From Chitinophaga ginsengisegetis (GTDB taxonomy: Bacteria > Bacteroidota > Bacteroidia > Chitinophagales > Chitinophagaceae): a DNA stretch of 64,000 bases. The stretch covers positions 1,102,128 through 1,166,127 of the forward strand of contig NZ_FUZZ01000002.1 of the NCBI RefSeq assembly GCF_900168065.1. Reading direction: 5' to 3'. Of the stretch, positions 17,906 through 28,600 are shown piece after piece. Each line of letters opens with the position of its first letter. Positions within the stretch are counted from its first letter, which is position 1. The notes under the pieces are model-generated. The model did no database searches, had not been told where the DNA came from, and saw only the letters and a list, made by a program, of their open reading frames with translations. Both the position numbers and the translations under genes were made by a program.

Positions 17906-20900
17906 TTATACTGCTTTCTTCGGTGAGTCCTTGCCCGACTGCTTGATATACGCAGAGGGCAATACGCCAAATTCTGCTTTGAAAGATTTAGTGAAATAAT
18001 GCGGGGTGTTGAATCCCACTTCGTATGATATTTCCGCAATACTAAGCTGGCTTTTCTCCAGCATCTGTGCGGCTTTCCTGAGGCGGATAGACCGTATAAA
18101 ATCAACCGGTGTTTTACCGGTGAGCAACAACATCTTTTTATAAAGGGATACCCTGCTGATACAAAGATGCTTGCTTAATTCAGCTACACTCAAATTAGCA
18201 TTCTGCAGATTTTCTTCCACATAGGCCAGCGCAGCGGCAATAAATTTTTCATCTACGGATTGGATGGAAATATCTGCCACCTGCACGTCTACCTGTTTGG
18301 TATAAACCTTTTTGATGGTGGTTTGTAAAGTGAGGAGATTCCGGATCTTTGATACCAGCATTTCAAAATTGAATGGCTTACAAAGATAATCGTTGGCGCC
18401 TGTTTCCAGTCCTTTCATCTGGTACTCTTCCCCTACCAATGCGGTGAGCAGGATAATCGGGATATGCGAGGTTCTTTTATCCTGTTTGATTTTTGTGCAC
18501 AACTCCAGCCCGTTCATTTCAGGCATACTCACATCGCTCACAATCAGGTCGGGATGCAGCGCCAGCGCCTTCTGCCATCCTTCCTTGCCATTGGCGGCTT
18601 CCAGCAAACAGAAATGCTCCTGCAGATTATCTTTCAGGTAAAATCTGAAATCATCGTTATCTTCTACCAGCAAAACGGTGGGCTTCTTATTCTTTTCCCG
18701 TTGCGTAACAGCAGATGGCTGATGTTCGGTGATCACCGGTTCTTGTTCCGTCAGTTCTGTTTTTAGTGGCAACTCTACTATAAAGCAACTGCCGCCATTG
18801 GTAATAGATTCCACGCGGATGCTGCCCTGATGCAATTTCACAAACTCCCGCGTAATAGATAAACCAATACCGCTGCCCTGGTTGATGAGAGAAGCAGGAA
18901 TGTCATGCTGATAAAAACGGTCAAAGATCCTATCTACTTTTTCTGCGGGAATACCAATGCCGGAATCCATTACATTGATGCGAAGGGTTACGGTATTACT
19001 GTTATCATCGCCCGGAAGACAATTCAGGAACACGCCCACATGGCCGCCTGCCGGTGTAAATTTAAAAGCGTTGGAAAGCAGGTTGAATAAAATCCTTTCT
19101 ATCTTATCAAAATCAAAACTGGTTTCGAGGGAAGAAATATCGGTATCAAATGCAAACTTAATATTCTTCTGCTCTGCAATATCCATGAAAGAAAAGGATA
19201 CTTCTTTAATGAAACGAATGATGTCGCCCGGCCTGGCATCCAGTTTCAGCTCATACACTTCCATCTTCCTGAAATCCAGCAGTTGATTTACCAGGTTCAG
19301 CAAACGTCTTACATTACGTTTGATCATATTTACCTGTGCGTTCTGTTCCGCCAGCTGCGGGTCTTTCAGCATTTTATCGAGCGGCGCGATGATCAGCGAC
19401 AACGGTGTTCTGAACTCATGACTTACATTGGTCAGGAATTTAATCTTCAGCCGGTCCAGCTCATGCAGCCGCCGGGCTTCTTCCCGCTCCTGTTCGCGGC
19501 TCCGTTGTGCTTCCTGTTTTTCCTGCTCCTGTAAAAACTGTGTGCGTATTTTTTTGATGCCCCGGTATCTCAGGTAAAATAAAAGTGCTAAAGCCAGCAA
19601 CACATAGGAGATGTAGGCAACCTGTGTTTTCCAGAACGGCGGAAGAATACGGATGTTTATTGACAGCACCTTTTCATTCCAGGTATCATGTGCCATGGAT
19701 GTTCTCACTTTAAACACATAGTTGCCCGGATCCACATTGGTGTAAGTGGCTTTGCGGATCTTGTTATCAGAGGCCACCCAGTTTTCATCGAGACCCTCCA
19801 TCCTGTACTGGTACTTTACCTTATCCGGATTCAGGTAATCCAGCGCGGCAAATTCTATCGAAAAAAAATTCTGATTATAATTCAGTACAATATCTTTGGT
19901 GATAGTAATAGAAGCAGGAAGAATCACTCTGCCGTTTATTTTTTCACCGGCTTTTACAGTATGATTAAATAACTGGAAATCTGTAAATACCAGTTCCGGT
20001 AAGATGTTGTTGATCTTGATACTTGCCGGATCGAAAAGATTAAAGCCGCTGCCTCCACCGAACACCATTTCTCCCCTGACAGTTACCAGGGAAGCATCTT
20101 CATTAAACTGCTTTCCCTGTAAGCCGTCTTTTACATCATAATTAATAAAGTTCAGCTTGTACACATCATTCTTCACTGACACTACCGCATTAGAAAGGCC
20201 ATTGGCCGTACTGAGCCAGAGGTGATGATTTTTATCTTCCCGGATACCAAGAATGTTATTGTCGGGCAATCCATCTTCTTCCCGGAACTGTAAAAAACGT
20301 TTGGTATCGGGGTTAAAAATATTCAGCCCTTCACGTGTACCAATACAGATATATCCCCTGCTGTCTTCAATCATTGAAAGGATATTATCATTCGCCAGGC
20401 TGTTGGGATTATTATTTTCATGCTGATAATGCACAAACTTGCCGGTCTTTTTCTCCAACACATCGATACCGTTCGATGTGCCGATCCAGATATTTTTGCG
20501 CCGGTCTTCCAGCAGGGTGAAAACGTAGTTTGAACGGATGCTGACGGAATCCTCTCTTCTTAAATGCTTAAATGTTTTTGTTCCCGGATCAAAAATATCC
20601 AAGCCACCAGACAGGGTTCCCACCCAGATGCGGTGTTCGCTGTCTTCCATAATTTCATAGATACTGTTATTAGACAAACTATTGGGGTCCTGTTCATCAT
20701 GACGATAATGGGTAAACGTTTTTCCGTCGAAATAGTCCAATCCACCGAGGTAGGTTCCAATCCATAAATGCTGTTTGTGATCGACACAAAGACTTACCAG
20801 CACGTTGGTGCTTATGCTTTGCGGGTTGAATCTATCGTTTACATACGCCTTATAGGTGCCGGTTTGCCGGTTAAAATAGGTAAGGCCGCCGCCGTTACTG

Positions 20901-22063
20901 GCCAGCCACAGGTTGCCTTTTGCATCTTCCGCGAATTCGTTTATATCGCTGTAGTTGAGTCCTTCTGGTTTCAGTGGATTATGGCTGTACAAGGGGAATT
21001 TGAAGAGATCCGGATAGTAATAATTAACGCCTTTTTTATACGTCCCCGCCCAGATCATACCGGCTGCATCGCTGTACAACGTGGTAAGACTATTTTGGGA
21101 AAGACTGTTCTGATTACGTTCGTCCATCACCAGGTTCTGCATATGAAACCCGGATTTATCGAGCAGGTTGATGCCGCCGGGATCGGTGGCAATCCATACT
21201 TTGCCTTGTTTATCCTGCATCACCGCAGTTACTACATTTGCACTGATCCTGTTTTCCGGCGCATCTTTATAAAAGTGTTTCAGCAGGTTGCCGGCGGGAC
21301 TGTAATAGTAAAGTCCGTCGCTGCTGCCGGTAAAAACCCAGATATCCTGCTGGCGGTCGACGTACAGCCGGTACCTGGTGGCTTTCTTTTTAGCCAGGGT
21401 TGTATACAAAGGCGTGGCCCTGTACACTACTTTACGGGTGCGGGTATCAAATTGTTCCACCCATCCATCGAGGTAAGCAATCCACAAATCGCCACGTTCG
21501 TCCAGTGCCATATCGCATACAGCGGTGGAATGAAGCGTGGTGCTGTCGTTCGCCACAACGCCATAAGCTTTTATTTGTTTGGTGTGTTCATTAAGAATGA
21601 TAATGCCATGATCCGCATGTAAAAAATAAAATTCGCCGTTGGCGCCTTTCAGTACTTTTTCTACCTGGTAGCCATACACCTGCAGCGGGTGCAGCAATTT
21701 GGCTACATCATCATTGAAGCTGTCTGTTTCCGGATCATAGATAGAAAATCCCAGCTGTGTTGTAATCCAGAGGCGGTTTCCGGGGGCATCATAAATATGG
21801 GTGACAAAATTATCGCTGAGAGAAGTGGCATCATTCAGCCGGTGTTTATATACTTTAAATTTAGAACCATCAAACCGGTTGAGCCCATTCAGGGTACCCA
21901 TCCACAGGAATCCTTTTGCATCTTTTAAGATACTGGTAACTCCATTATGCGACAGCCCGTTATTTACATCCAGGTGAGAGAAAGCATACGGCATATCCTG
22001 CGCAGCAACAGATGTGCAGTACATCCATAACAACAGCAGGTATTTTATATTGGCAAGTTTCAT
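17906..22063 (-). CDS. Hybrid two-component system regulator (HTCS)
   Basis: The 1385-residue protein joins all parts of a two-component system in one chain. There is a signal peptide (1-21), about fourteen Reg_prop propeller repeats in a periplasmic sensor (about 25-735; motifs such as WIGTSNGI and DSRGYICIGT), a Y_Y_Y domain (about 745-810) and a membrane helix (about 815-835). A histidine kinase follows (HisKA with His882 in NVSHEFRTP; ATPase with GSGIGLS), then a receiver domain (phospho-acceptor Asp1177 in SDVSMPEMNG) and a C-terminal AraC-type HTH (about 1260-1375). Such proteins sense released oligosaccharides and switch on the adjacent susCD operon. Confidence 0.95.
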   Translation of the reverse strand: MKLANIKYLLLLWMYCTSVAAQDMPYAFSHLDVNNGLSHNGVTSILKDAKGFLWMGTLNGLNRFDGSKFKVYKHRLNDATSLSDNFVTHIYDAPGNRLWITTQLGFSIYDPETDSFNDDVAKLLHPLQVYGYQVEKVLKGANGEFYFLHADHGIIILNEHTKQIKAYGVVANDSTTLHSTAVCDMALDERGDLWIAYLDGWVEQFDTRTRKVVYRATPLYTTLAKKKATRYRLYVDRQQDIWVFTGSSDGLYYYSPAGNLLKHFYKDAPENRISANVVTAVMQDKQGKVWIATDPGGINLLDKSGFHMQNLVMDERNQNSLSQNSLTTLYSDAAGMIWAGTYKKGVNYYYPDLFKFPLYSHNPLKPEGLNYSDINEFAEDAKGNLWLASNGGGLTYFNRQTGTYKAYVNDRFNPQSISTNVLVSLCVDHKQHLWIGTYLGGLDYFDGKTFTHYRHDEQDPNSLSNNSIYEIMEDSEHRIWVGTLSGGLDIFDPGTKTFKHLRREDSVSIRSNYVFTLLEDRRKNIWIGTSNGIDVLEKKTGKFVHYQHENNNPNSLANDNILSMIEDSRGYICIGTREGLNIFNPDTKRFLQFREEDGLPDNNILGIREDKNHHLWLSTANGLSNAVVSVKNDVYKLNFINYDVKDGLQGKQFNEDASLVTVRGEMVFGGGSGFNLFDPASIKINNILPELVFTDFQLFNHTVKAGEKINGRVILPASITITKDIVLNYNQNFFSIEFAALDYLNPDKVKYQYRMEGLDENWVASDNKIRKATYTNVDPGNYVFKVRTSMAHDTWNEKVLSINIRILPPFWKTQVAYISYVLLALALLFYLRYRGIKKIRTQFLQEQEKQEAQRSREQEREEARRLHELDRLKIKFLTNVSHEFRTPLSLIIAPLDKMLKDPQLAEQNAQVNMIKRNVRRLLNLVNQLLDFRKMEVYELKLDARPGDIIRFIKEVSFSFMDIAEQKNIKFAFDTDISSLETSFDFDKIERILFNLLSNAFKFTPAGGHVGVFLNCLPGDDNSNTVTLRINVMDSGIGIPAEKVDRIFDRFYQHDIPASLINQGSGIGLSITREFVKLHQGSIRVESITNGGSCFIVELPLKTELTEQEPVITEHQPSAVTQREKNKKPTVLLVEDNDDFRFYLKDNLQEHFCLLEAANGKEGWQKALALHPDLIVSDVSMPEMNGLELCTKIKQDKRTSHIPIILLTALVGEEYQMKGLETGANDYLCKPFNFEMLVSKIRNLLTLQTTIKKVYTKQVDVQVADISIQSVDEKFIAAALAYVEENLQNANLSVAELSKHLCISRVSLYKKMLLLTGKTPVDFIRSIRLRKAAQMLEKSQLSIAEISYEVGFNTPHYFTKSFKAEFGVLPSAYIKQSGKDSPKKAV

Positions 22064-22174
22064 CTTATAACGCGGACGTAATTGAAAAAATGATGGTATA
22101 TCCCCGCTGCCGGTAGCGACAGCGGGCGATATGAAAATACGATTCCTCTGTTTAAAATGTATGCTATTTTCGGG

Positions 22175-22777
22175 TTATTCAATTACCAGCGGATTTTCCG
22201 ACTCAATATCGGTTGGCGCAGTACCATCGGTGCTGAACACCAGGGTGCCGGTAGTGGCCGTGGCCGGTACTTTCAGCACCAGGTCTGTCAGCGACTTACT
22301 GACAAATTCCGTTACGGCAGCATCGTCGTTACCAAAGGTGACCCGGGTTACCCAGTTTACAAAATTGCCTTTAATGGTGATGGTTGCGCCTTTGGCGGCG
22401 GAAGCCGGAACGGTGGTAATGGTTACCGTCACGTTGAGGTTTAATACCGTTTTGGATACTACATCGCCTTCGGGTGCTTTCAGGGTAACCACTCCTTTCT
22501 CCGTTTCCTGCGGAACCGTGATCACGATATGATCGCTTGTTTGTTCTGAGAAAGCCGCGGCTTCTACGGTAGCGCCTTTCAGCGCGATGGCGGTTACTTT
22601 ATTAAGATTGGTGCCGATAAAGCTGATCTTGTCGCCGGGCTTTGACCCCGAAGGGCCAAAGCTCAGCAAAGTTACCTTATCCGTTTTAACGGCGTCATCG
22701 TCGTCTTTACTGCAGGACATCAAACCCACGGTGAGCAGGAGCAGCCAAAGCAGTGGCGTATGCAAAATAGTTTTCAT
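22175..22777 (-). CDS. IPT/TIG-domain lipoprotein of the polysaccharide locus
   Basis: The ATG at 22777 gives a lipoprotein signal with lipobox GLMSC (Cys about 22) followed by SKDDDD, an acidic stretch typical of surface-exposed Bacteroidota lipoproteins. The 200-residue protein holds two IPT/TIG immunoglobulin-like domains (about 35-110, with LLSFGPSGSKPGDKISFIGTN; and about 115-195). It probably binds glycan or acts as a spacer on the cell surface. It starts 27 nt after the stop of the glycan-binding lipoprotein, in the same operon. Confidence 0.8.
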   Translation of the reverse strand: MKTILHTPLLWLLLLTVGLMSCSKDDDDAVKTDKVTLLSFGPSGSKPGDKISFIGTNLNKVTAIALKGATVEAAAFSEQTSDHIVITVPQETEKGVVTLKAPEGDVVSKTVLNLNVTVTITTVPASAAKGATITIKGNFVNWVTRVTFGNDDAAVTEFVSKSLTDLVLKVPATATTGTLVFSTDGTAPTDIESENPLVIE

Positions 22778-22804
22778 TGTAATGAGTTGAATACTTGTGA
22801 ACAC

Positions 22805-23938
22805 TTATTTCTTAATCACTTTTGGCACTACGCGGAAATTGTCGAACGACATATCGCAATCGAGTTCACCCGCGCCGTTGAATACAATCCTGGTGTAGTA
22901 TCCGTTGGGTTGCACCGTTTGTTTGGCGTAGGCGGCGGTCACTTCTTCGTAGGGGATAACCACCGTTTGCCAAACGCCTTTCGTGTCGTAGGGAGGCTTC
23001 CAGGAGAAATCGCCCTGGCCATCATTCTTCACGCCTATACAGAATTTAAGCCCGTTATTGTTGTAGGGTTTCTTCGTGTTCAGTTCAAACTTCAGGTTAT
23101 AATTCTCCGGTTTCAGGATGGCTTCATCCGGGATATTTTTACTGATGGGACCCATTGCATCTGCCGGTCCGCCGGCCAGTTCCACCCAACCCCAGTTGCT
23201 GATGGGTTGTTTTACGCGGATGTAGTTACCATTGATAGCGGCGGGATCATCTGCGCCCGGATTGGTAACTACAAAGGAGTAATTCCACCAACCGGTGAAG
23301 GGGTCGCTGCTGATAAATATGTTCCTGTTGTCGCGGAACCAGAAATCGGAAATAGCTTCGCCGAAATTGGTTTTAATAGTGATTTGCCCCGGTTGTGCGC
23401 CGGCCGGTACTCTTACTCTCAGTTGCTTGTCTGTTGTTTCTACTATTTCGCCGGTAGCGCCACCAGTGAATGCTACCGTTACAGGTGGATAGAAAAAATC
23501 ACCGGTGATCACTGCTACATCTCCGGCGGCCACATATTCACAATCCATCCGGGTAACCAGTGGTTTGCTGATCTTTACCGGGAAATTATACTCGAGTTTT
23601 TTTCCGCTGGCGAAGATGATCTTTAGTTTATTATCTACTTCTACCGGGATCTGGGAAGGTATACTTACGAGTATAACGGTGGCAGTAATGTAGGGTTGTG
23701 TAAGACTTGCTTTCTGATCATTGAACCAGATTTCCCTGGCATCTCCCAGGTTCTCACCCACAATGGCAATTAGCACGCCCTGCCCGGCTTCTACCAGCAG
23801 GGAATCTGCGGTAGCGGGATCTGTTAGCCGCACATAACTGATACGCGGTTCGCCGTTGTTGGGAAGGTTATCTTTGGTACAGGAAAAGATTCCTATACAC
23901 ATAATAAGAACTACGATGGAGCTATATATCTTTTGCAT
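22805..23938 (-). CDS. Surface glycan-binding lipoprotein (SGBP-B like)
   Basis: This 377-residue lipoprotein (lipobox GIFSC, Cys about 20) has IPT/TIG-like domains over about 30-205. Its C-terminal domain (about 205-375) carries the aromatic stretches DPFTGWWNYSF, NWGWVELAGG and FSWKPPYDTKGVWQTVVIP, seen in the glycan-binding domain of SGBP-B proteins of xyloglucan and related loci. It sits directly after susD, the normal place for this protein. It should hold polysaccharide at the surface for the GH5 enzyme and the SusCD transporter. Confidence 0.85.
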   Translation of the reverse strand: MQKIYSSIVVLIMCIGIFSCTKDNLPNNGEPRISYVRLTDPATADSLLVEAGQGVLIAIVGENLGDAREIWFNDQKASLTQPYITATVILVSIPSQIPVEVDNKLKIIFASGKKLEYNFPVKISKPLVTRMDCEYVAAGDVAVITGDFFYPPVTVAFTGGATGEIVETTDKQLRVRVPAGAQPGQITIKTNFGEAISDFWFRDNRNIFISSDPFTGWWNYSFVVTNPGADDPAAINGNYIRVKQPISNWGWVELAGGPADAMGPISKNIPDEAILKPENYNLKFELNTKKPYNNNGLKFCIGVKNDGQGDFSWKPPYDTKGVWQTVVIPYEEVTAAYAKQTVQPNGYYTRIVFNGAGELDCDMSFDNFRVVPKVIKK

Positions 23939-23971
23939 GAGTATATTATTTTTTGTAAAAAACGTATAGGC

Positions 23972-25654
23972 CTACTTGTTATAATAATCTACCGCCGGCT
24001 TCTTCAGATTCGGTGCCTGGCTTAATTCTGCTGCAGGTATTGGAATCAGGAAGTTACCGTCGTTGGCGATAATTTTCCGGAAAGAGGCCCATGATGTTTT
24101 CACACATTTCCACGATGTAGGATCTGGCATTTTATCAGGTGCCGTGGCAAACAGGCCCCTGTCCTGCGAGTTTAAGATGGCGTATGCTTTTGCTTTATTA
24201 TAATAGTGAAGAGACACGAGGTCGTACCACGCCATTCCTTCCATTGCAAATTCTACAATGCGCTCATTAAAGATCACATCAGCGGTGAGCGGATCTTCAA
24301 AACGGGGCAATCCGGCGCGGGTATGCACGGCATTAAAATATTCCAGGGCTGTAGCGTCTGTAGTGCTGGCGCTGTTGCCCAGTACGGCTTCTGCGTAGAT
24401 CAGGTACATTTCAGACAGGCGCATCATGTAAGTATCGTTGCCATAATTTTGCTGCGCTGACTGTCCGCCAACATCCGCGGCCCTGCCGGTTACATATTTC
24501 TTGATGCAGAGGAAATTATTATCGCCGGTATTATAAGGGTAAATTAATTTAGGAGTGGTACCATCTGCCAGCTTCTGGGTAATTTCCGGGTAGTAGGCGC
24601 CTGGCATAAAAAAGGTGGCTTTCAGTCGCTGGTCCAGTGTTCTGCCGCTGATCAGCGTATCACCGGAATTCACGAACCCTTCGTACTTGCTGATCATCCA
24701 CCAGGTGGCGCTTTTATCGCCTCCCCAGCCATCGCCGTTACACATTTTGCTGTCGTAGTTCAGGTCAGACGGCGCAGCATTAGAGGCGCCCCAGTCGCCC
24801 GGTGCGTATACCCATTGCAGTGAGAACATCGACTCTGCATTGTTATCATAAGGAAAGAGGAAGAGATCGTAATAACTTCTGAGTAATGAATATTTGCTTT
24901 TGGTGATTACCCGTTGGGAGAAGTATTTGGCGCTGTCCAGGTCCGATTGGTTGCGGGCGCCGGAGCCGTTTGCACCCAGTCCTGCGCGGGTGAGATAAAA
25001 CCGTGCAAGCATGCCTTCCGCCGTCCATTTGGTGATGCGGCCTTCGCGGGCAGGCACTTCCGGCAGATCTTCCGAGAGGGCGCGCATTTCGCTGATCACA
25101 AATTTCCACACACTTTCTACCGTGTTTTTCCGGAGAGAAGTATCAGAGATTAACTTCAGGTTATCTTCTATAACAGGCACTTCTCCCCAATTCATTACCA
25201 GGTAACGGTAAGCCAGCGCCCTCATAAACCGTGCTTCTGCAATAGCCATTCTTTTTGCAGCAGCAGAAACTTCCGGACCTGCATATTTGTTGATATTGGA
25301 AATGGTGAGATTCGACTGGCCGATCACAATAAAGAAAGATCGCCAGGATGCGCCGTTGGCCGTAGTATTAGCGGTGGTATTAAATTCCACATTCTCTTTA
25401 TCATTCCATCCCGAATAAGCAGTACCTGCCCTGAAATCACCGATGCTGATGGCGGAACGGCCGTTGTAATCAGACCATACTTTACTGTATAGCAAAGCGG
25501 TAGCTGCCATCAGCTGATCATCCGTTTTATAAAATCCCGCATCCACAATGGCATCTTTGGGAGGACGTCTTAAAAATTCTTTTGAGCAGGCTGCCAGTAA
25601 AAAAACAGATAACAGCAGCGCTCCGTGATATATATTGAGTGTACTTTTTTTCAT
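23972..25654 (-). CDS. SusD/RagB-family nutrient-binding lipoprotein
   Basis: The ATG at 25654 starts the lipoprotein signal (lipobox LLAAC); the frame's upstream TTG at 25663 is less likely. The 560-residue protein has the SusD fold: the N-terminal TPR-like region includes MAIAEARFMRALAYRYLV, and the C-terminal end has MRLSEMYLIYAEAV and FNERIVEFAMEGMAWYDLV. SusD caps the SusC barrel and binds oligosaccharide. The gene begins 11 nt after the susC stop, so they form one transcription unit. Confidence 0.93.
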   Translation of the reverse strand: MKKSTLNIYHGALLLSVFLLAACSKEFLRRPPKDAIVDAGFYKTDDQLMAATALLYSKVWSDYNGRSAISIGDFRAGTAYSGWNDKENVEFNTTANTTANGASWRSFFIVIGQSNLTISNINKYAGPEVSAAAKRMAIAEARFMRALAYRYLVMNWGEVPVIEDNLKLISDTSLRKNTVESVWKFVISEMRALSEDLPEVPAREGRITKWTAEGMLARFYLTRAGLGANGSGARNQSDLDSAKYFSQRVITKSKYSLLRSYYDLFLFPYDNNAESMFSLQWVYAPGDWGASNAAPSDLNYDSKMCNGDGWGGDKSATWWMISKYEGFVNSGDTLISGRTLDQRLKATFFMPGAYYPEITQKLADGTTPKLIYPYNTGDNNFLCIKKYVTGRAADVGGQSAQQNYGNDTYMMRLSEMYLIYAEAVLGNSASTTDATALEYFNAVHTRAGLPRFEDPLTADVIFNERIVEFAMEGMAWYDLVSLHYYNKAKAYAILNSQDRGLFATAPDKMPDPTSWKCVKTSWASFRKIIANDGNFLIPIPAAELSQAPNLKKPAVDYYNK

Positions 25655-25665
25655 AACCTGCAATT

Positions 25666-28600
25666 TTAGAAATTAACGCTTAGGGCAAAAGTGTAGATGC
25701 GGGTGAGCGGGTACCGTCCAAAATCAAGTCCTATAGCCTGATTTGCGGAGCTGGCATCCCTTCCTACATAACCACCTACTTCAGGATCGTATCCGGTGTA
25801 GCCCGTGAGTGTGGCCAGGTTTTGCGCACCAAAAGTAAACCTGGCACCCCTGACTATTTTTTGTTTTGCCAGCAGGGAAGCAGGCAAACTATAAGAGAGG
25901 GAAACATTTTTCAGCCGCAGGAAAGAACCATCTTCCACGTACCGGTCGGTGATCCGGCCGTAGTTACCATTCGGGCCATTGGATATCCTTGGGATATTTG
26001 TTCCCGGATTGGATAAGGTAACATTGCCGTCTTTATCCGTTACCGGTTTAGCGTAGTCCATCGCCTCCACCATCATGTTGCGGCTAAGATTGACCTGGTT
26101 GGGATTGGAGTTCACCCGCGCCAGGTAATTATATACATCATTGCCGTAAGTACCGGTGATTAAAATGCTCAGGTCAAATCCTTTGTAAGAGAACGTATTG
26201 GTAAAACCACCGAATACTTTCGGATAAGGATTACCTATATAAGTTTGATCATTTACATCAATAATACCGTCAGGCTTTCCCTGCGGACCGCTCACATCTT
26301 TGAACTTTACATCTCCCACCCAAATATTGTCCACATTGGTAGGAAGACGCTGCCCGGTGTTATCTACCGGTACCGCGCTTTTATTGATTTCATCTACCGA
26401 TTGGAAAATACCTTCCTGGATGTAGCCCAGGAACAGCCAGGGCGCCTGGCCTACCACAGATTGCTGGGTCCAGTTGTCCAGCCACCACGAAGTGCGGTTC
26501 AGCACTCCTGCTTCCGTATTGAACTTTTTGATCTTCGTTTTGAATCCAGAGAGGTTGAGACTGGATTCCCATTTAAAATCTTTTGTGCGGATATTGGTAG
26601 TGTTGATAGTTACGGCCCAGCCCTTATTTTCCAGGGAGCCGATGTTTACTGTAGGCGCTCCTACGGCTCCAATTCCGTTGGTACCCATGTACCAGGGCAA
26701 TGGAATATCCATCAGGAGGTTGTCGGTATTTTTTATGTAGTAATCGGCCTCGATGCTGATTTTATTATTCAGGAAGCCCAGGTTAATACCAATATTATTG
26801 GTTTGGGTAGACTCCCACTGTAACCCCGGATTAGCATACCGGGATGTTAAAAATCCCGTACCGGTTGGTGTGGCAGCGGCCTGCATAGGCGCATAGATAC
26901 CGGCGCTCCAGCCAGAGTTACCGGTGATACCGGTTTCAAATCTCAGTTTAAGATCGCTGATAAAAGGTACCTGGAAGAAGCGTTCCCTGGAAACACGCCA
27001 TGCTGCCGAAAGTGCAGAGAAGGTGCCCCATATATTTTCATCTCCGAAATTTGCTGAACCATCTCTCCTCACGGATCCCGACAGGATATACCGGTCGTCG
27101 TAATTATAATTTATTCTTCCGAGATAAGATTCCATTGCCCAGTCGCCCTGACCGCCGGAGTTGGTAGCATCAGCTGCATCACCGGCATTCAGATCCAGGA
27201 TATCATTGGTAAGAAACCCTTTCCTGCCGCCGGTTAAATTTTTCCAGTTGGATTCCTGTGCCTCGTGGCTCACCATGAGATTGACATTGTGCTTTCCAAA
27301 TTGTTTGGAGTATTCAATCAGCTGGTTCCAGTTCCAGTAGGTGCTTACATTGCTTCCGTTGGTAAGACTAGCCCGGTCGTTTACCGCCCAGCCAATAGAA
27401 TAGGTGGGCAGATAATTTTCCGTGTTGGCAAAGCCAAAATTGGTGTTGAACGTAGTTCTGATATAGAGATCTTTGATTGGATTTATACTGGCGCCGATGC
27501 CACCGATCAGCTGCCGTCTTATTGCCCTGTTGATATTCAGGTTGGCAATGGCAATAGGATTTACCGGGGTATAGATATTGGCGCCATTAGTAACATCGCC
27601 GCCGCCCCAGGAACCATCCATATTTTTCACGGGAATTTGTGGTGTGAGCATCAACGCGGTGGAAATGATATTCTCCTGGCTGGTGGTGAGATTTTCCTTT
27701 GTTTGGTTGAAGCTGAGATTAGCGTTCAGTGCGATCCAGTTGCGGGGTTTATTGTCGAGGTTTAACCGGAACCCATACCTGTTAAAGCCGGAGCCCAGGG
27801 CAACACCATCCTGTTTCATGTATTCGCCGGAAAGGTAGTAGGTTGTTTTTTCGGTACCTCCGCTCAAACTCAGCTGGTGCTTGCTCATGGGGGCGTTTCT
27901 GAAAAGTTCCTTTTGCCAGTCGGTACCCTTGCCCAGCAGGGAGGGATCTTTAAACTCTTCCTGGGTATTGCCACCTGCCAGCGCGTGGTATTCATTTACC
28001 ATTTGTGCATACTGGCGCAGGTCCATTACGGCTACATGTGGTGGCGGCGTTTGTATATTATATTGGAAGGCATAATCCATTTTAGTATCGCCGGCTTTAC
28101 CTCTTTTGGTGGTAACAATCAGCACCCCATTGGTGGCCCTGGAGCCATACAACGCGGTGGCAGAAGGCCCCTGCAACACTTCAATATTTTCAATATCTGC
28201 AGGGTTAAGGCCGGCCAGTGGATTGGACGAACTGGTTGACCCAAAGGAAATGGCAGCGCCGGGCATCTGCACACCATCTATTACGTACAACGGTTCATTG
28301 GTACCATTAATAGAGTTCACGCCACGGATATTAACGGAGATGCCACCGCCGGGCTGACCGGAATTTTGTGTAACATATACACCTGCAGAACGTCCTTGTA
28401 TGGCCTGTTCCAACGTGGTATTCACGGTACGGTCCATTTCTTTGGAGGTAACCGTAGTTTGCGCGCTGGTGAGATTAGCTCTTTTGGCCTTACCATAGGC
28501 CACTACCACCAGTTCATCGAGCTTACTGGTAGCAGAAGTAAGGGATATGCGGATAACATCTTCCTCTCCTACACGGACTTCCCGGGTTTGATAACTGAGG

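Noticed and set aside
20768..21622. 284-codon plus-strand frame inside the HTCS gene
   Set aside because: It is antisense to the propeller repeats. Its repeats only mirror those of the true gene.
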